NCBI RefSeq assembly: GCF_000717175.1
Contig: NZ_JNYD01000023.1
Location: 27,148-91,147, forward strand
Reading direction: 5' to 3'
DNA from: Pseudonocardia autotrophica
GTDB taxonomy: Bacteria; Actinomycetota; Actinomycetes; Mycobacteriales; Pseudonocardiaceae
DNA length: 64,000 bases
Position numbers and translations under genes: made by a program. The notes under the pieces are model-generated. The model was given only the letters and a program-made list of their open reading frames with translations, had not been told where the DNA came from and ran no database searches. Of this stretch, positions 1 through 8,226 are shown piece after piece; position 1 is the first letter of the stretch; each line of letters starts with the position of its first letter.

Positions 1-1900
1 CGTAGACCACCGGGAACTCGAGGCCCTTGCTGCGGTGGACCGTGACGATCTGCACGGCGTCGGCGTCGGACTCCAGGCGCCGGCTCCGCTCGGTGGTGGT
101 GTCCCGCGCGGCGTCGGCCATGCGGTGGCGCAGCCATTCGACCAGCGCGGACGGGCCGAGGTGCCGCTCCAGCGACGCCCCGTGCAGCACCTGCCCGATG
201 TGCCGGACGTCCGTGAGCCGCCGGTCGCCCTCGCGCAGCCCGAGCAGCCGCGACGGCAGCCGGGTGCGGCTGGTGACCGCCTCCAGCAGCGCCGCGACGC
301 CGCGCTCGGCCAGCACCGCGTGCCACGCCCGCAGGTCCGTGCCCAGCTCGTCGATCAGCTCCTCGGCCCGCTCGCCGCACAGCTCCTCGACCGTGTGCCC
401 GACGAAGCAGGTCAGCGCGGCGGCGCGCAGCCGGGTGGCCCGCTGCGGCTGCTCGACGGCCTCGAGCAGGGTCAGCCACTCCGCCGCGGCCTCGGTGGTG
501 AACACGCTGGTGGTGCCGGTCAGGACCGCCGGCACACCGGCCGCGGTACACGCGTCCCGCACCTGGACGCCCTGGGCGTTGGTACGGACCAGGACCGCGA
601 CGTCGCCGGCGCGCAGCGGCCGGTCCTCGACGGTGGCGGGGGAGGCGAGCAGGGCGGCGATGTCGGCGGCGACGTCCTCCGCCACCACCTCCCGCGCCTT
701 CTGCGCCCGGCCCAGCCGCCGGCCGGTGAGCGGCTCCAGCCGGTCCCGGTCGACCACCCGCAGCCGGAACGGCTCGTCCGACGGCGCTCCGGCGAGCCGC
801 CGCGCGGTGTGGTGCGCCTCCACCGGCCGGACGACGATCTGGTCCGACCCCAGCGCGACCTCGCCGAACACCCCGTCGAGCGCCTCGAGCAGCGCCTCGT
901 CCGTGCGGTAGTTGGTGCCCAGGGTCCGCAGCTCCCCGGCCTCCTTCGCCGCCTCCAGGTAGGAGACCACGTCGGCCCCGCGAAACGCGTAGATCGCCTG
1001 CTTCGGGTCGCCGATCAGGACGAGCGTGACGTGCCCGTGGAAGGCCCGCTGCAGGATCTCCCACTGCACCGGGTCGGTGTCCTGGAACTCGTCGACCAGC
1101 ACCACGTCGTACCGGGCCTGCAGCCGCTCGCGGGCCGCGGCGCCGCGCACCGGGTCCCGCAGGGCACCGGCGAGACGGGTCAGCATGTCGTCGTACGAGA
1201 ACAGCCGCCGCGCGCGCTTGCGCCGGTCGACCTCGCCACGGACGGCCTTGGCGAAGTTGTACCGGACCCCGGCGACCGAGCCGGGCGAGGCGTCCGCGGG
1301 TTCGAGCCGGGCCTGCGGGTCGCCGACCGCCTGCCGGGCGAGCTTGAGCGCCTCGTCCCGGGAGAAGTCCGGGCGGCCGGCACCGGGGGCGGCGTACTTG
1401 CGGACGTAGAAGTCGTCCACCACTTCGGTGACCAGGTCGTCGACGTGCTCGACGAACTCCGCGTCGGGGTCGCTGTCCCCGGCCACCCCGAGCCCGGCCA
1501 GCATCTGCTGGCAGAACTGGTGCGTGGTGGCGATCGTGGCCGCGTCGAACTCCGCGAGCGCCGCCCGCAGCCGGGCCCGCCGCGCCGTGACCTCCTCGGG
1601 GCTGCCCTGCTGCAGCAGTCGGGTGACCGGGTCCGCCGAGGGCACCCCGGCGGCGAGCCCGCGCTCGGTGGCGCCGAGCCGCTCCCGGACGCGTTCGCGC
1701 AGCTCCTGGGTGGCCTCACGACCGAAGGTCACCAGCATCAGCCGGGGCAGCGCGGCGATCCCCTCGGCGACGTACCGGGTGGCGAGTGCGGCGATCGTGA
1801 AGGTCTTGCCGGTGCCCGCGCTGGCCTCCAGCACGGTGGTGCCGGTGGGCAGCGGGCCGTCGACCTCGAACTGCGGGTGGGCCAGGAGCACCTGTGTCAC
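1..1900 (-). CDS. recB: RecB-like exonuclease V beta subunit (N-terminal part)
   Basis: UvrD-type helicase subunit of a RecBCD double-strand-break repair complex. About 633 N-terminal residues are visible; the C-terminus, including the expected nuclease domain, lies beyond the left edge. Seen: a Walker A motif (ASAGTGKT, about residues 27-34), a Walker B/motif II segment (VDEFQDTDP), motif III (IGDPKQAIYAFRG) and, at the edge, motif V (TVHRSKGLEFP). The GTG start at 1900 overlaps the recC stop by four bases (GTGA), so the two are translationally coupled. The recC-recB order suggests recD follows off the window. The TVHRSKGLEFP segment and RecC context favour RecB over AdnAB. Confidence 0.93.
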   Translation of the reverse strand, partial: MTQVLLAHPQFEVDGPLPTGTTVLEASAGTGKTFTIAALATRYVAEGIAALPRLMLVTFGREATQELRERVRERLGATERGLAAGVPSADPVTRLLQQGSPEEVTARRARLRAALAEFDAATIATTHQFCQQMLAGLGVAGDSDPDAEFVEHVDDLVTEVVDDFYVRKYAAPGAGRPDFSRDEALKLARQAVGDPQARLEPADASPGSVAGVRYNFAKAVRGEVDRRKRARRLFSYDDMLTRLAGALRDPVRGAAARERLQARYDVVLVDEFQDTDPVQWEILQRAFHGHVTLVLIGDPKQAIYAFRGADVVSYLEAAKEAGELRTLGTNYRTDEALLEALDGVFGEVALGSDQIVVRPVEAHHTARRLAGAPSDEPFRLRVVDRDRLEPLTGRRLGRAQKAREVVAEDVAADIAALLASPATVEDRPLRAGDVAVLVRTNAQGVQVRDACTAAGVPAVLTGTTSVFTTEAAAEWLTLLEAVEQPQRATRLRAAALTCFVGHTVEELCGERAEELIDELGTDLRAWHAVLAERGVAALLEAVTSRTRLPSRLLGLREGDRRLTDVRHIGQVLHGASLERHLGPSALVEWLRHRMADAARDTTTERSRRLESDADAVQIVTVHRSKGLEFPVVY

Positions 1901-4900
1901 AACAACTCCACGTGTTCCGCGTCGAGCAGGGGCCGCCAGATCCGCTCGGCCAGCTCGCCGAACCGGGTCTCCACCACCCCCCGCTGCTCCAGCAGCCGCT
2001 CGAACTCCGGGTCCGCGCCCAGCACCGCGACGATCGCCTCGTCCTCCTTCTCGAACGTCCACTCCTTGGCCGCGGCCAGCTCCGCGTCCCGCGCCGCCGC
2101 ACCCGCCCGGCGCGCCTTCGCGTAGGCGGCGGTGCAGGGGGTGGAGACCGGCAGCGGCTCGCACAGCCCCTCGCGGTGCAATGTCACCAGGTCCGCCAGC
2201 GCCGCCCGGGCCTCGTCGGCGCCGAGCGGCCGGATCGTGGCGCGCATGGCCCCGCCGCCGCGCCCGCGGCCGAGCGTGACGGCCCGCCACTGGGTGTCCG
2301 GGCGGGTCACGGTGAGTGCGAGCAGCCGGGCCCAGGCCCGCAGCCGGTGCTTCGGCCCGAGCCGCGAGTACTCGACCGTGACCAGCGTGGACCCGTAGAG
2401 GCCGGCGACCGTGCCGACGACCCGCAGCCCGCCCAGGTCCGCCGCCACGTCCCGGGACACCGGCTCCCCGGTCCGCAGCTGCGCGCTCGCCTCGACCAGC
2501 GGCTCGACCGCGCTGTTGACCTTCTCCAGCACCGCCCCGCCGAGCGTGCCGGGCGGGAGCTCACCGCGCCGCCACTCCGCCTGCACGCACTGCTCGGCCG
2601 GGGCACCGGCGAGCCGGTCCCGCAGCATCCGGTTCCCGACCGCCCACTCGTCCAGCCCGCCCAGGCTGACGGGCAACGCGTCGGCCGGCTCCTCGTCCTC
2701 GGAGCGCGGCACCATGCCGACCCGCTGCCGCAGGAACGCCTTCATCGGGTGCTCGAGGAAGCGCACCAGGTCGTCGAGCTCCACGGTGTCGCCGGACTCC
2801 GGCGGCGCGAGCGGCGCGGCGAGGAACGGGGGCACGGGGCGGCGCTCGCCCTGCAGCGCCCGGGCACCGGCCAGGGCGTTGCGGTCGAAGCTGAACGGCG
2901 TGGTCCCCGCGGTGAGCTCGGGGGTGAAGTTCCGCGGGTCGAAGGGCTGCAACGGGTGCCGGACCGTGATCGCCTCGCTCGCCCGCCCGTCCTCGACCCG
3001 GACGGTCGTGTCGACCGCGTCGAGCAGCTCGCCGAGGGGGACGGCGGGCGGCCGGTCCGCCCCGGTCCGCTCGTTCATGCCCGAGTGCACCACGACCAGG
3101 TGCTCGGTGGCGGCCGTGATCGCGTCGAGCAGCAGCTGGCGGTCCTCGCTTCGCGGGTCCCGCTCGCCGACGCGCGGGTCGCGGGCCAGCACGTCGTCCC
3201 CGTCGGGGGCGCCGGTGCGGGGGAACACCCCGTCGTCCACCCCGAGCAGGCAGACGACCCGGTGCGGCACCGACCGCATCGGCACCAGCGTGGCGACGGT
3301 CAGCGTGCCGGTGCGGAAGTTCGCCCGACTGGGGCGGCCGCGCAGCCGGTCGGCCAGCAGACCCCGCACGTCCGACAGCGTGAGCGGGACGGTGCCGCCC
3401 TGCGGGCCGGCGGAGCGCACCACCTCGGCGAGCTCGGCCCGCGCCTGCGCGTCCTGCCACGCCTCGGACGCAGTGGTGGCGGTGAGGGCGGACAGCCCGT
3501 CGAGCAGTGCCGCGACCCAGGCGGTGAGCGGTTGCGGCCCGGCGAGCGCGCCGAGAGTCGTGTGCAACCGGTCGAGGAGCTCGGCGAGCGAGCCGACGAG
3601 GTCGACGTCCGAGGAGTCGACGTCGTCGAGCGGGAGGGCGGTGCCCAGCCAGCCCTGCTCGCCGGGCCGCTCGGCCATCGCGACCCCGAGCAGCATCCGG
3701 TCCAGCCCCGCCGCCCAGGTGTTCTGCGGGAACCCGTCGAGCTTGAACGGGCGGCGGTGCTCGCCGTCGAGCCCCCAGCGCACTCTGGCCCGGACGACCA
3801 GCTCGCCGATCCGGTCCAGCGCGTCGTCGTCGAGGCGGAAGCGGCGGCGCACCGGCGCGGAGCCGACCAGGTCGAGCACCTGCGAGGCGGCGACCCGGGA
3901 GTCGGCCAGCTCGAGCAGCGCCGACACGGTGCCCAGCAGGGGATTGGCCTGCCGGAGCGCCCGGTCGGCGAGCCGGACGCGCAGCCGGTGCCCGGGATGC
4001 GTGTCCTCGGGGTCGGCGCCCGCCGCGCCCGCTTCGGGCAGGGCGGCGGCCAGCCCGAACGACGCCGAGATCAGCGGCGCGAACGCCTCGATGTCCGGGC
4101 ACATGACGATGACGTCCCGCGGTTCGAGGGTCTCGTCGGCCGCGAGCAGGCCGAGGACGATCTCGCGCAGCACCTCCACCTGCCGGTCCGGCCCGTGGCA
4201 GGCGTGCACCTGCACGCTGCGGTCGGCGGAATCGAGCAGCGGCAGCTCACCGGCGGGCAGCCGGTCCTCCCGCAGGTTCTCCTGCAGACGCCCGAGCAGG
4301 GTGGCCGGCGCCGGGTCGGCCGGATGGTGCACGTCCGCGACCCCGGCGGGCAGCCGCAGCTGCAGCTCCCGCACGTCCCGCCCGAGGGACCGGAGCAGCG
4401 GGTTGACCACCTCGCCGGCCGACCCGTCCTGCTGACGCGGGACGGCGGCGCCCTGCGCCGGCGACAGCTTCCCCCACAGTGCGGGGGAGGGGTGCGGCAG
4501 CCAGAGGTGCACCTCGCGGTGCTCGGCCAGCGCGGACAGCACGGCGAGGTGCTCGGCGGCCAGCCGGGTGGGACCGAACACCGACAGCCGGTCCGGCAGC
4601 TCGACCAGGCCCGGGTCCGCGCGCAGCGCCCGCTCGGCCTGCTCCAGGCGCTCGGCCGGGCCGGGGACGCCGATCCGGGCGCGCAGCCGCCGCCACAGCT
4701 CGACCTGCCAGCGCAGGTCCTCCGGCACGCCCTGCGGCGAGCCCGCCCACCAGGCGCGCAGCATGTCCGGCCGGTGGACGGCGTAGCCGGCGAAGAGGTC
4801 GGCGAGGCGGCGGGCGACGGCGTAGGTCCGGCTGCCGCCGCTCTGCGAAAGGTGCGCGGCCAGCGCCGCGAACGTCTCGCCCGGCGCCTCGACGGCCGCG

Positions 4901-5241
4901 ACGACCTCCTCCAGCAGCGGCCACACCGCGCGCGCCGGGTGCCAGGGGTCGGTCTCCGGGTCGGTCCCGGTGGCGGCGTCGACCGCCTCGGCGAGGACCT
5001 GCCCGGGCGGCGGGAAGAGGACGTTGGCACACACCCCGTCCGCCCCCGCGACGGTGCCCAGCCGGTGCGCGAGGCGCTGCCCGAGCCACCGCTCGACGCC
5101 GCGCTCGGGCACCGCGACGATCTCGGGCACGAACGGATCGGCCGCCGGCCCGCCGATCACCTCGGCGAGCGCGTCGGCCAGCCGGTCGGCCCGCTCGGCC
5201 CGGTGCACCACCCACACGTGGGCCAAGTTAGCGACGCCCAC
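1897..5241 (-). CDS. recC: RecC exonuclease V gamma subunit
   Basis: Structural and Chi-scanning subunit of RecBCD. It is 1114 aa, the normal size for RecC. The N-terminus (HRAERADRLADAL) and the following VPERGVERWLGQRLAHRLG are typical of RecC, as are VMCPDIEAFAPLI and LLGVDDGVFPRTG further on. RecC is an inactivated helicase, and no intact Walker A motif is seen. The GTG at 5241 gives the full ORF; a second GTG about nine codons in (VWVVHRAERA) is an equally plausible start because neither has a strong ribosome binding site. First visible gene of the recC-recB operon. Confidence 0.93.
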   Translation of the reverse strand: MGVANLAHVWVVHRAERADRLADALAEVIGGPAADPFVPEIVAVPERGVERWLGQRLAHRLGTVAGADGVCANVLFPPPGQVLAEAVDAATGTDPETDPWHPARAVWPLLEEVVAAVEAPGETFAALAAHLSQSGGSRTYAVARRLADLFAGYAVHRPDMLRAWWAGSPQGVPEDLRWQVELWRRLRARIGVPGPAERLEQAERALRADPGLVELPDRLSVFGPTRLAAEHLAVLSALAEHREVHLWLPHPSPALWGKLSPAQGAAVPRQQDGSAGEVVNPLLRSLGRDVRELQLRLPAGVADVHHPADPAPATLLGRLQENLREDRLPAGELPLLDSADRSVQVHACHGPDRQVEVLREIVLGLLAADETLEPRDVIVMCPDIEAFAPLISASFGLAAALPEAGAAGADPEDTHPGHRLRVRLADRALRQANPLLGTVSALLELADSRVAASQVLDLVGSAPVRRRFRLDDDALDRIGELVVRARVRWGLDGEHRRPFKLDGFPQNTWAAGLDRMLLGVAMAERPGEQGWLGTALPLDDVDSSDVDLVGSLAELLDRLHTTLGALAGPQPLTAWVAALLDGLSALTATTASEAWQDAQARAELAEVVRSAGPQGGTVPLTLSDVRGLLADRLRGRPSRANFRTGTLTVATLVPMRSVPHRVVCLLGVDDGVFPRTGAPDGDDVLARDPRVGERDPRSEDRQLLLDAITAATEHLVVVHSGMNERTGADRPPAVPLGELLDAVDTTVRVEDGRASEAITVRHPLQPFDPRNFTPELTAGTTPFSFDRNALAGARALQGERRPVPPFLAAPLAPPESGDTVELDDLVRFLEHPMKAFLRQRVGMVPRSEDEEPADALPVSLGGLDEWAVGNRMLRDRLAGAPAEQCVQAEWRRGELPPGTLGGAVLEKVNSAVEPLVEASAQLRTGEPVSRDVAADLGGLRVVGTVAGLYGSTLVTVEYSRLGPKHRLRAWARLLALTVTRPDTQWRAVTLGRGRGGGAMRATIRPLGADEARAALADLVTLHREGLCEPLPVSTPCTAAYAKARRAGAAARDAELAAAKEWTFEKEDEAIVAVLGADPEFERLLEQRGVVETRFGELAERIWRPLLDAEHVELL

Positions 5242-5361
5242 CGACGGTTCCGGCGAGGCCCCCGCGGCGTGTCCACAGGCCCGGCGCCGACCGGTGGGCG
5301 GCCGTCGGCGAGGGACCGGCGCAGGACCGGCGCGGGATCGTCGCGGGATCGGCGCGGCGGG

Positions 5362-5817
5362 TCAGTCGAGCTCGGCGAGTGCCTTCTTGGCCTGCTCCAA
5401 CTGGGCCTCGAGCTCGGCGACCTTGGCCTCCCGGGTGGCCCGCGCCTCGCCGATGACCTCCTCGATCGGCCCGGAGATCTCGGCGTGCAGCTCGGCCGCG
5501 GCCTTCTGCACCGCGCCCGCCGACACCGGCAGCGCCCGGGCGAGCCAGGTGGTGCCGCGCTTGAGCTCGGCCTGCCACTCGCCGTCGGCCGTGCCGCTCA
5601 CGGTGAGGGTCAGCTCGACCACCCGGGTCGTGCGGGCCGTCGAGCCCTTCGGCCGGCCCCGCTTGCGCTTCTCCGGCTCGGCCGCCGTCGCCCCGGCGGG
5701 GGCCGCGCCCCCCTCGGGCGTCGCAGCGGCGGAAGGAGCGGTGTCGGGTGCGGCACCCCCGGTCGGGGCGGTGTCGGTCGAGGCGGTCGTCGAGGTGCTC
5801 TCGGTCTCGGCGGTCAC
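5362..5817 (-). CDS. Hypothetical protein with AT-hook-like motif
   Basis: 151-residue protein of unknown function. The first 50 residues are a Thr/Ala/Pro-rich, probably disordered segment, followed by KRKRGRPKGS, a close match to the AT-hook DNA minor-groove-binding core (RGRPKG). The C-terminal half is predicted alpha-helical and ends in a Glu/Ala/Lys-rich heptad-like stretch (VAELEAQLEQAKKALAEL), a likely coiled coil. The GTG at 5817 is chosen because GAGGAGAGGGAG sits a few bases upstream; the longer ORF has no such site. It is divergent from the MarR gene. A role as a small nucleoid-associated protein is an inference from the motif only. Confidence 0.7.
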   Translation of the reverse strand: MTAETESTSTTASTDTAPTGGAAPDTAPSAAATPEGGAAPAGATAAEPEKRKRGRPKGSTARTTRVVELTLTVSGTADGEWQAELKRGTTWLARALPVSAGAVQKAAAELHAEISGPIEEVIGEARATREAKVAELEAQLEQAKKALAELD

Positions 5818-5918
5818 GTGCTCCCTCTCCTCACGGGCGGAACGTCCAAGGGTGACCGTAGAACAGGCGTTCGACCGCTCCGGGATCCGGGTGTGAGCCA
5901 CGGTGCATCGACCACTTA

Positions 5919-5936
5919 TATAGTTGCGTGATGTAA
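5919..5936 (+). promoter_or_regulatory. Possible -10 element and near-leaderless start of the MarR operon
   Basis: TATAGT at 5919-5924 matches the actinobacterial -10 pattern TANNNT in an unusually AT-rich patch (ACTTATATAGTTG). A start site about seven bases downstream would leave only a few bases before the ATG at 5936, and no Shine-Dalgarno sequence is seen, so the transcript may be almost leaderless. No clear -35 element was found. The MarR protein would be expected to bind near here, but no convincing dyad was seen. Confidence 0.35.
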
Positions 5937-6487
5937 TGGTGCACGTGACCCCCACGGCATCCGTGCGCCCGGCGCGCGACGACGCGCAGGTGGCCGAGCT
6001 CGCCCAGGTCCTCGAACGCACCGCGAGCTGGCTGCGCCGCACGCTGCGGGCCGAGGAGTGGAACGCCGTCGCCCTCGCCGTGCTCGACGACCTCGACCGG
6101 CACGGGCCGCGCCGGGTCACCGAGCTGGCCGCCCAGGAGCGGACCTCGCAGCCCGGGATGACCGGCATAGTCGGGCGGCTGGAGGCCGCCGGGATGGTCG
6201 AGCGCGCCCCCGACCCGTCGGACGGCCGCGCCACGCTCGTCTCGGCCACCGCCGCGGGCCGCGCCTACATCGCGGGCCGGCACGCCCGGCGCACGGAGTT
6301 CCTCGCCGCGCGGATCACCACCCTGTCGGCCGACGACCGGCGCGCGCTGCTCGGCGCGACGCACGCCCTGGCCGCCCTGACCGACACCCCGTACCCGACG
6401 ACCCCGACCGGCCCCACCGGGCCGGGCGGCGAGGCCGCCGGCACCCCGACCACCCGCGAGACCCGTACCGAGGGGGAGCCGTCGTGA
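5936..6487 (+). CDS. MarR family transcriptional regulator
   Basis: 183-residue winged-helix regulator. The helix-turn-helix and wing lie at about residues 55-100 (RVTELAAQERTSQPGMTGIV, then GMVERAPDPSDGRATLVSAT), the classic MarR recognition helix and DxRxxxV wing. The last 35 residues are a Pro/Thr/Gly-rich tail not usual for the family. The ATG at 5936 is preferred over the in-frame TTG at 5924 because the latter lies inside the likely -10 element; a GTG at 5945 is also possible. Its stop overlaps the MFS start by four bases, so it probably represses its own operon of drug exporter and stress protein. The inducing ligand is unknown. Confidence 0.88.
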   Translation: MVHVTPTASVRPARDDAQVAELAQVLERTASWLRRTLRAEEWNAVALAVLDDLDRHGPRRVTELAAQERTSQPGMTGIVGRLEAAGMVERAPDPSDGRATLVSATAAGRAYIAGRHARRTEFLAARITTLSADDRRALLGATHALAALTDTPYPTTPTGPTGPGGEAAGTPTTRETRTEGEPS

Positions 6488-7770
6488 GTTCTCACGGCAC
6501 GTCCGCAAGTCCGTTCCGGCAACCGAAGGCCGTCTGGGCCGTCGCCTTCGCCTGTGTCATCTCGTTCATGGGCATCGGCCTCGTCGACCCGATCCTGCCC
6601 GCGCTCGCGACGCAGCTGCACGCCAGCCACACCCAGGTGGAGCTGCTCTTCACCAGCTACCTCGTGGTCACCGCGGTGGCCATGCTCGTCACCGGCTGGG
6701 TGTCCAGCCGGATCGGCGCCAAGCGCACCCTGGTCATCGGGCTGGCGCTGATCGTCGTGTTCGCCGCGGCGGCCGCACTGGCCGGCGGCATCGGCGGGAT
6801 CGTCGGCTTCCGGGCCGGCTGGGGCCTCGGCAACGCCCTGTTCATCGCCACCAGCCTCGCCGTGATCGTCGGCTCCGCGAGCGGTGGGTTCGGCGGGGCG
6901 ATCGTGCTCTACGAGACCGCGCTGGGCGTCGGCATCGCGTCCGGGCCGCTGCTCGGCGGCCTGCTCGGCAACATCTCCTGGCGCGGCCCCTTCTTCGGGG
7001 TCTCGGCGCTGATGCTGATCGCGCTGGTCGCGACCGTCGTGTTCGTGGACAAGACCCCCAGGCCCGCCGAGCCGTCGAGGCTCTCCGAGCCGCTGACCGC
7101 CCTGCGGCACCGCAGCCTGCGCACCACGAGCCTGGTCGGCCTGCTCTACAACTGGGGCTTCTTCACCCTGCTCGGCTACGCGCCGTTCCTCATGAACCTC
7201 TCCGCGCTGCGGCTGGGCGCCGTGTTCTTCGCGTGGGGCGTGCTCGTCGCGCTCTTCGCGGTGTTCGGCGCCACCTGGCTCAAGGACCGCTTCGGCACCG
7301 CGCGGACACTCTACGGGAGCCTGATCTGCGTCGCCGTGATCCTCGCGGTGATCGGCACCTTCTCCGGCTCGGTGCCCACCGTGATCGTCGCGGTGGTCCT
7401 CTCCGGCGCGTTCGTCGGCCTGAACAACACCCTGGTCACGACCGCGGTCATGAGCATCTCGCCGGTGCCGCGCAACGTCGCCAGCGCCACCTACGGCTTC
7501 GTCCGGTTCATCGGCGGCGGGCTCGCCCCGTTCGTCGCGGGGCTGCTGGCCGAGGGCCTGAACGTGCACGTCCCGTTCTGGATCGCCGCGGTCGTCGTCC
7601 TCGCCGGGGCGCTGCTGCTGAGCACGGTGCACCGCGCGCTGGAGGACGCCGACGAGAACGCCGCGGCCGAGGACGCGGCCGCCGAGGAGGCCGTCACCCG
7701 GGTGCCCGCGGTCGAGGAGGAGGCGATCCTCGCCGAGCAGGCGCTGGGGCGCGAGGGCGGGCGACGGTGA
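6484..7770 (+). CDS. MFS transporter, drug-efflux type
   Basis: 428-residue major facilitator with about 12 hydrophobic segments. Seen: the loop 2-3 signature region (GWVSSRIGAKRTLVIG), the motif C-like stretch in TM5 (ALGVGIASGPLLGGLLG) characteristic of proton antiporters, and a charged central loop (DKTPRPAEPSRLSEPL). The C-terminal 50 residues are a cytoplasmic Glu/Ala-rich acidic tail (EDADENAAAEDAAAEEAV), which is unusual. The GTG at 6484 overlaps the upstream MarR stop and the gene's own stop overlaps the downstream USP start, so all three are one translationally coupled unit. Efflux of a toxic compound is inferred from family and MarR context; the substrate cannot be read. Confidence 0.88.
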   Translation: MSSHGTSASPFRQPKAVWAVAFACVISFMGIGLVDPILPALATQLHASHTQVELLFTSYLVVTAVAMLVTGWVSSRIGAKRTLVIGLALIVVFAAAAALAGGIGGIVGFRAGWGLGNALFIATSLAVIVGSASGGFGGAIVLYETALGVGIASGPLLGGLLGNISWRGPFFGVSALMLIALVATVVFVDKTPRPAEPSRLSEPLTALRHRSLRTTSLVGLLYNWGFFTLLGYAPFLMNLSALRLGAVFFAWGVLVALFAVFGATWLKDRFGTARTLYGSLICVAVILAVIGTFSGSVPTVIVAVVLSGAFVGLNNTLVTTAVMSISPVPRNVASATYGFVRFIGGGLAPFVAGLLAEGLNVHVPFWIAAVVVLAGALLLSTVHRALEDADENAAAEDAAAEEAVTRVPAVEEEAILAEQALGREGGRR

Positions 7771-8222
7771 GCGGCGGCTTCGAGTACGGCTGCGACGGCC
7801 CGCGGGCCGTCGTGGTCGGCATCGACGGGTCGGAGACGGGCTGGCGGGCACTGCACTACGCCGTCGGCCAGGCCCGCCGGCAGGGCGGCCGGGTCGTGGC
7901 GGTGTACGCCGACCGGATCCCGTCCGTCGCCTTCGCCACGGCGGTGCCCCTGGCGGCCGCGGCCGTGACCGACCCGCAGGAGGACTCGCTGCTGCAGGAG
8001 CTGCGGTCCGGGGCCGAGGAGCTCGGGCCGCAGTACGGCGTCGAGGTGGCGTTCGAGGTGGTCGTCGGCGATCCGGTGCCGGCGCTGACCCAGGTCGCCG
8101 AGCGCGAGCGGGCCGACGCGATCCTCGTCGGGGCCAGCGTGCAGGCCGGGCACAGGCTCTTCGGCTCGGTGGCCGTGCGCGTGGTCCGGGCCGGGCGCTG
8201 GCCCGTGACCGTGGTCCCGTGA
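7767..8222 (+). CDS. Universal stress protein (UspA family)
   Basis: Single-domain universal stress protein of 151 aa. The N-terminal strand VVVGIDGSETGWRALHYAV and the C-terminal nucleotide-binding pattern (VGASVQAGHRLFGSVA, the G-2x-G-9x-G-S/T type) are intact, so it is expected to bind ATP and to be a soluble dimer. The GTG start overlaps the MFS stop (GTGA), making it the last gene of the marR-MFS-usp operon. Coupling of a USP to an exporter is uncommon enough to note, but its functional meaning is not readable. Confidence 0.9.
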   Translation: MSGGFEYGCDGPRAVVVGIDGSETGWRALHYAVGQARRQGGRVVAVYADRIPSVAFATAVPLAAAAVTDPQEDSLLQELRSGAEELGPQYGVEVAFEVVVGDPVPALTQVAERERADAILVGASVQAGHRLFGSVAVRVVRAGRWPVTVVP

Positions 8223-8226
8223 CCGA

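Noticed and set aside
2132..5931. Very long plus-strand open frames opposite recC and neighbouring genes
   Set aside because: They are antisense shadows of conserved minus-strand genes; their translations are Arg/Gly/Pro-rich and match no family, while the minus strand carries clear RecC blocks.
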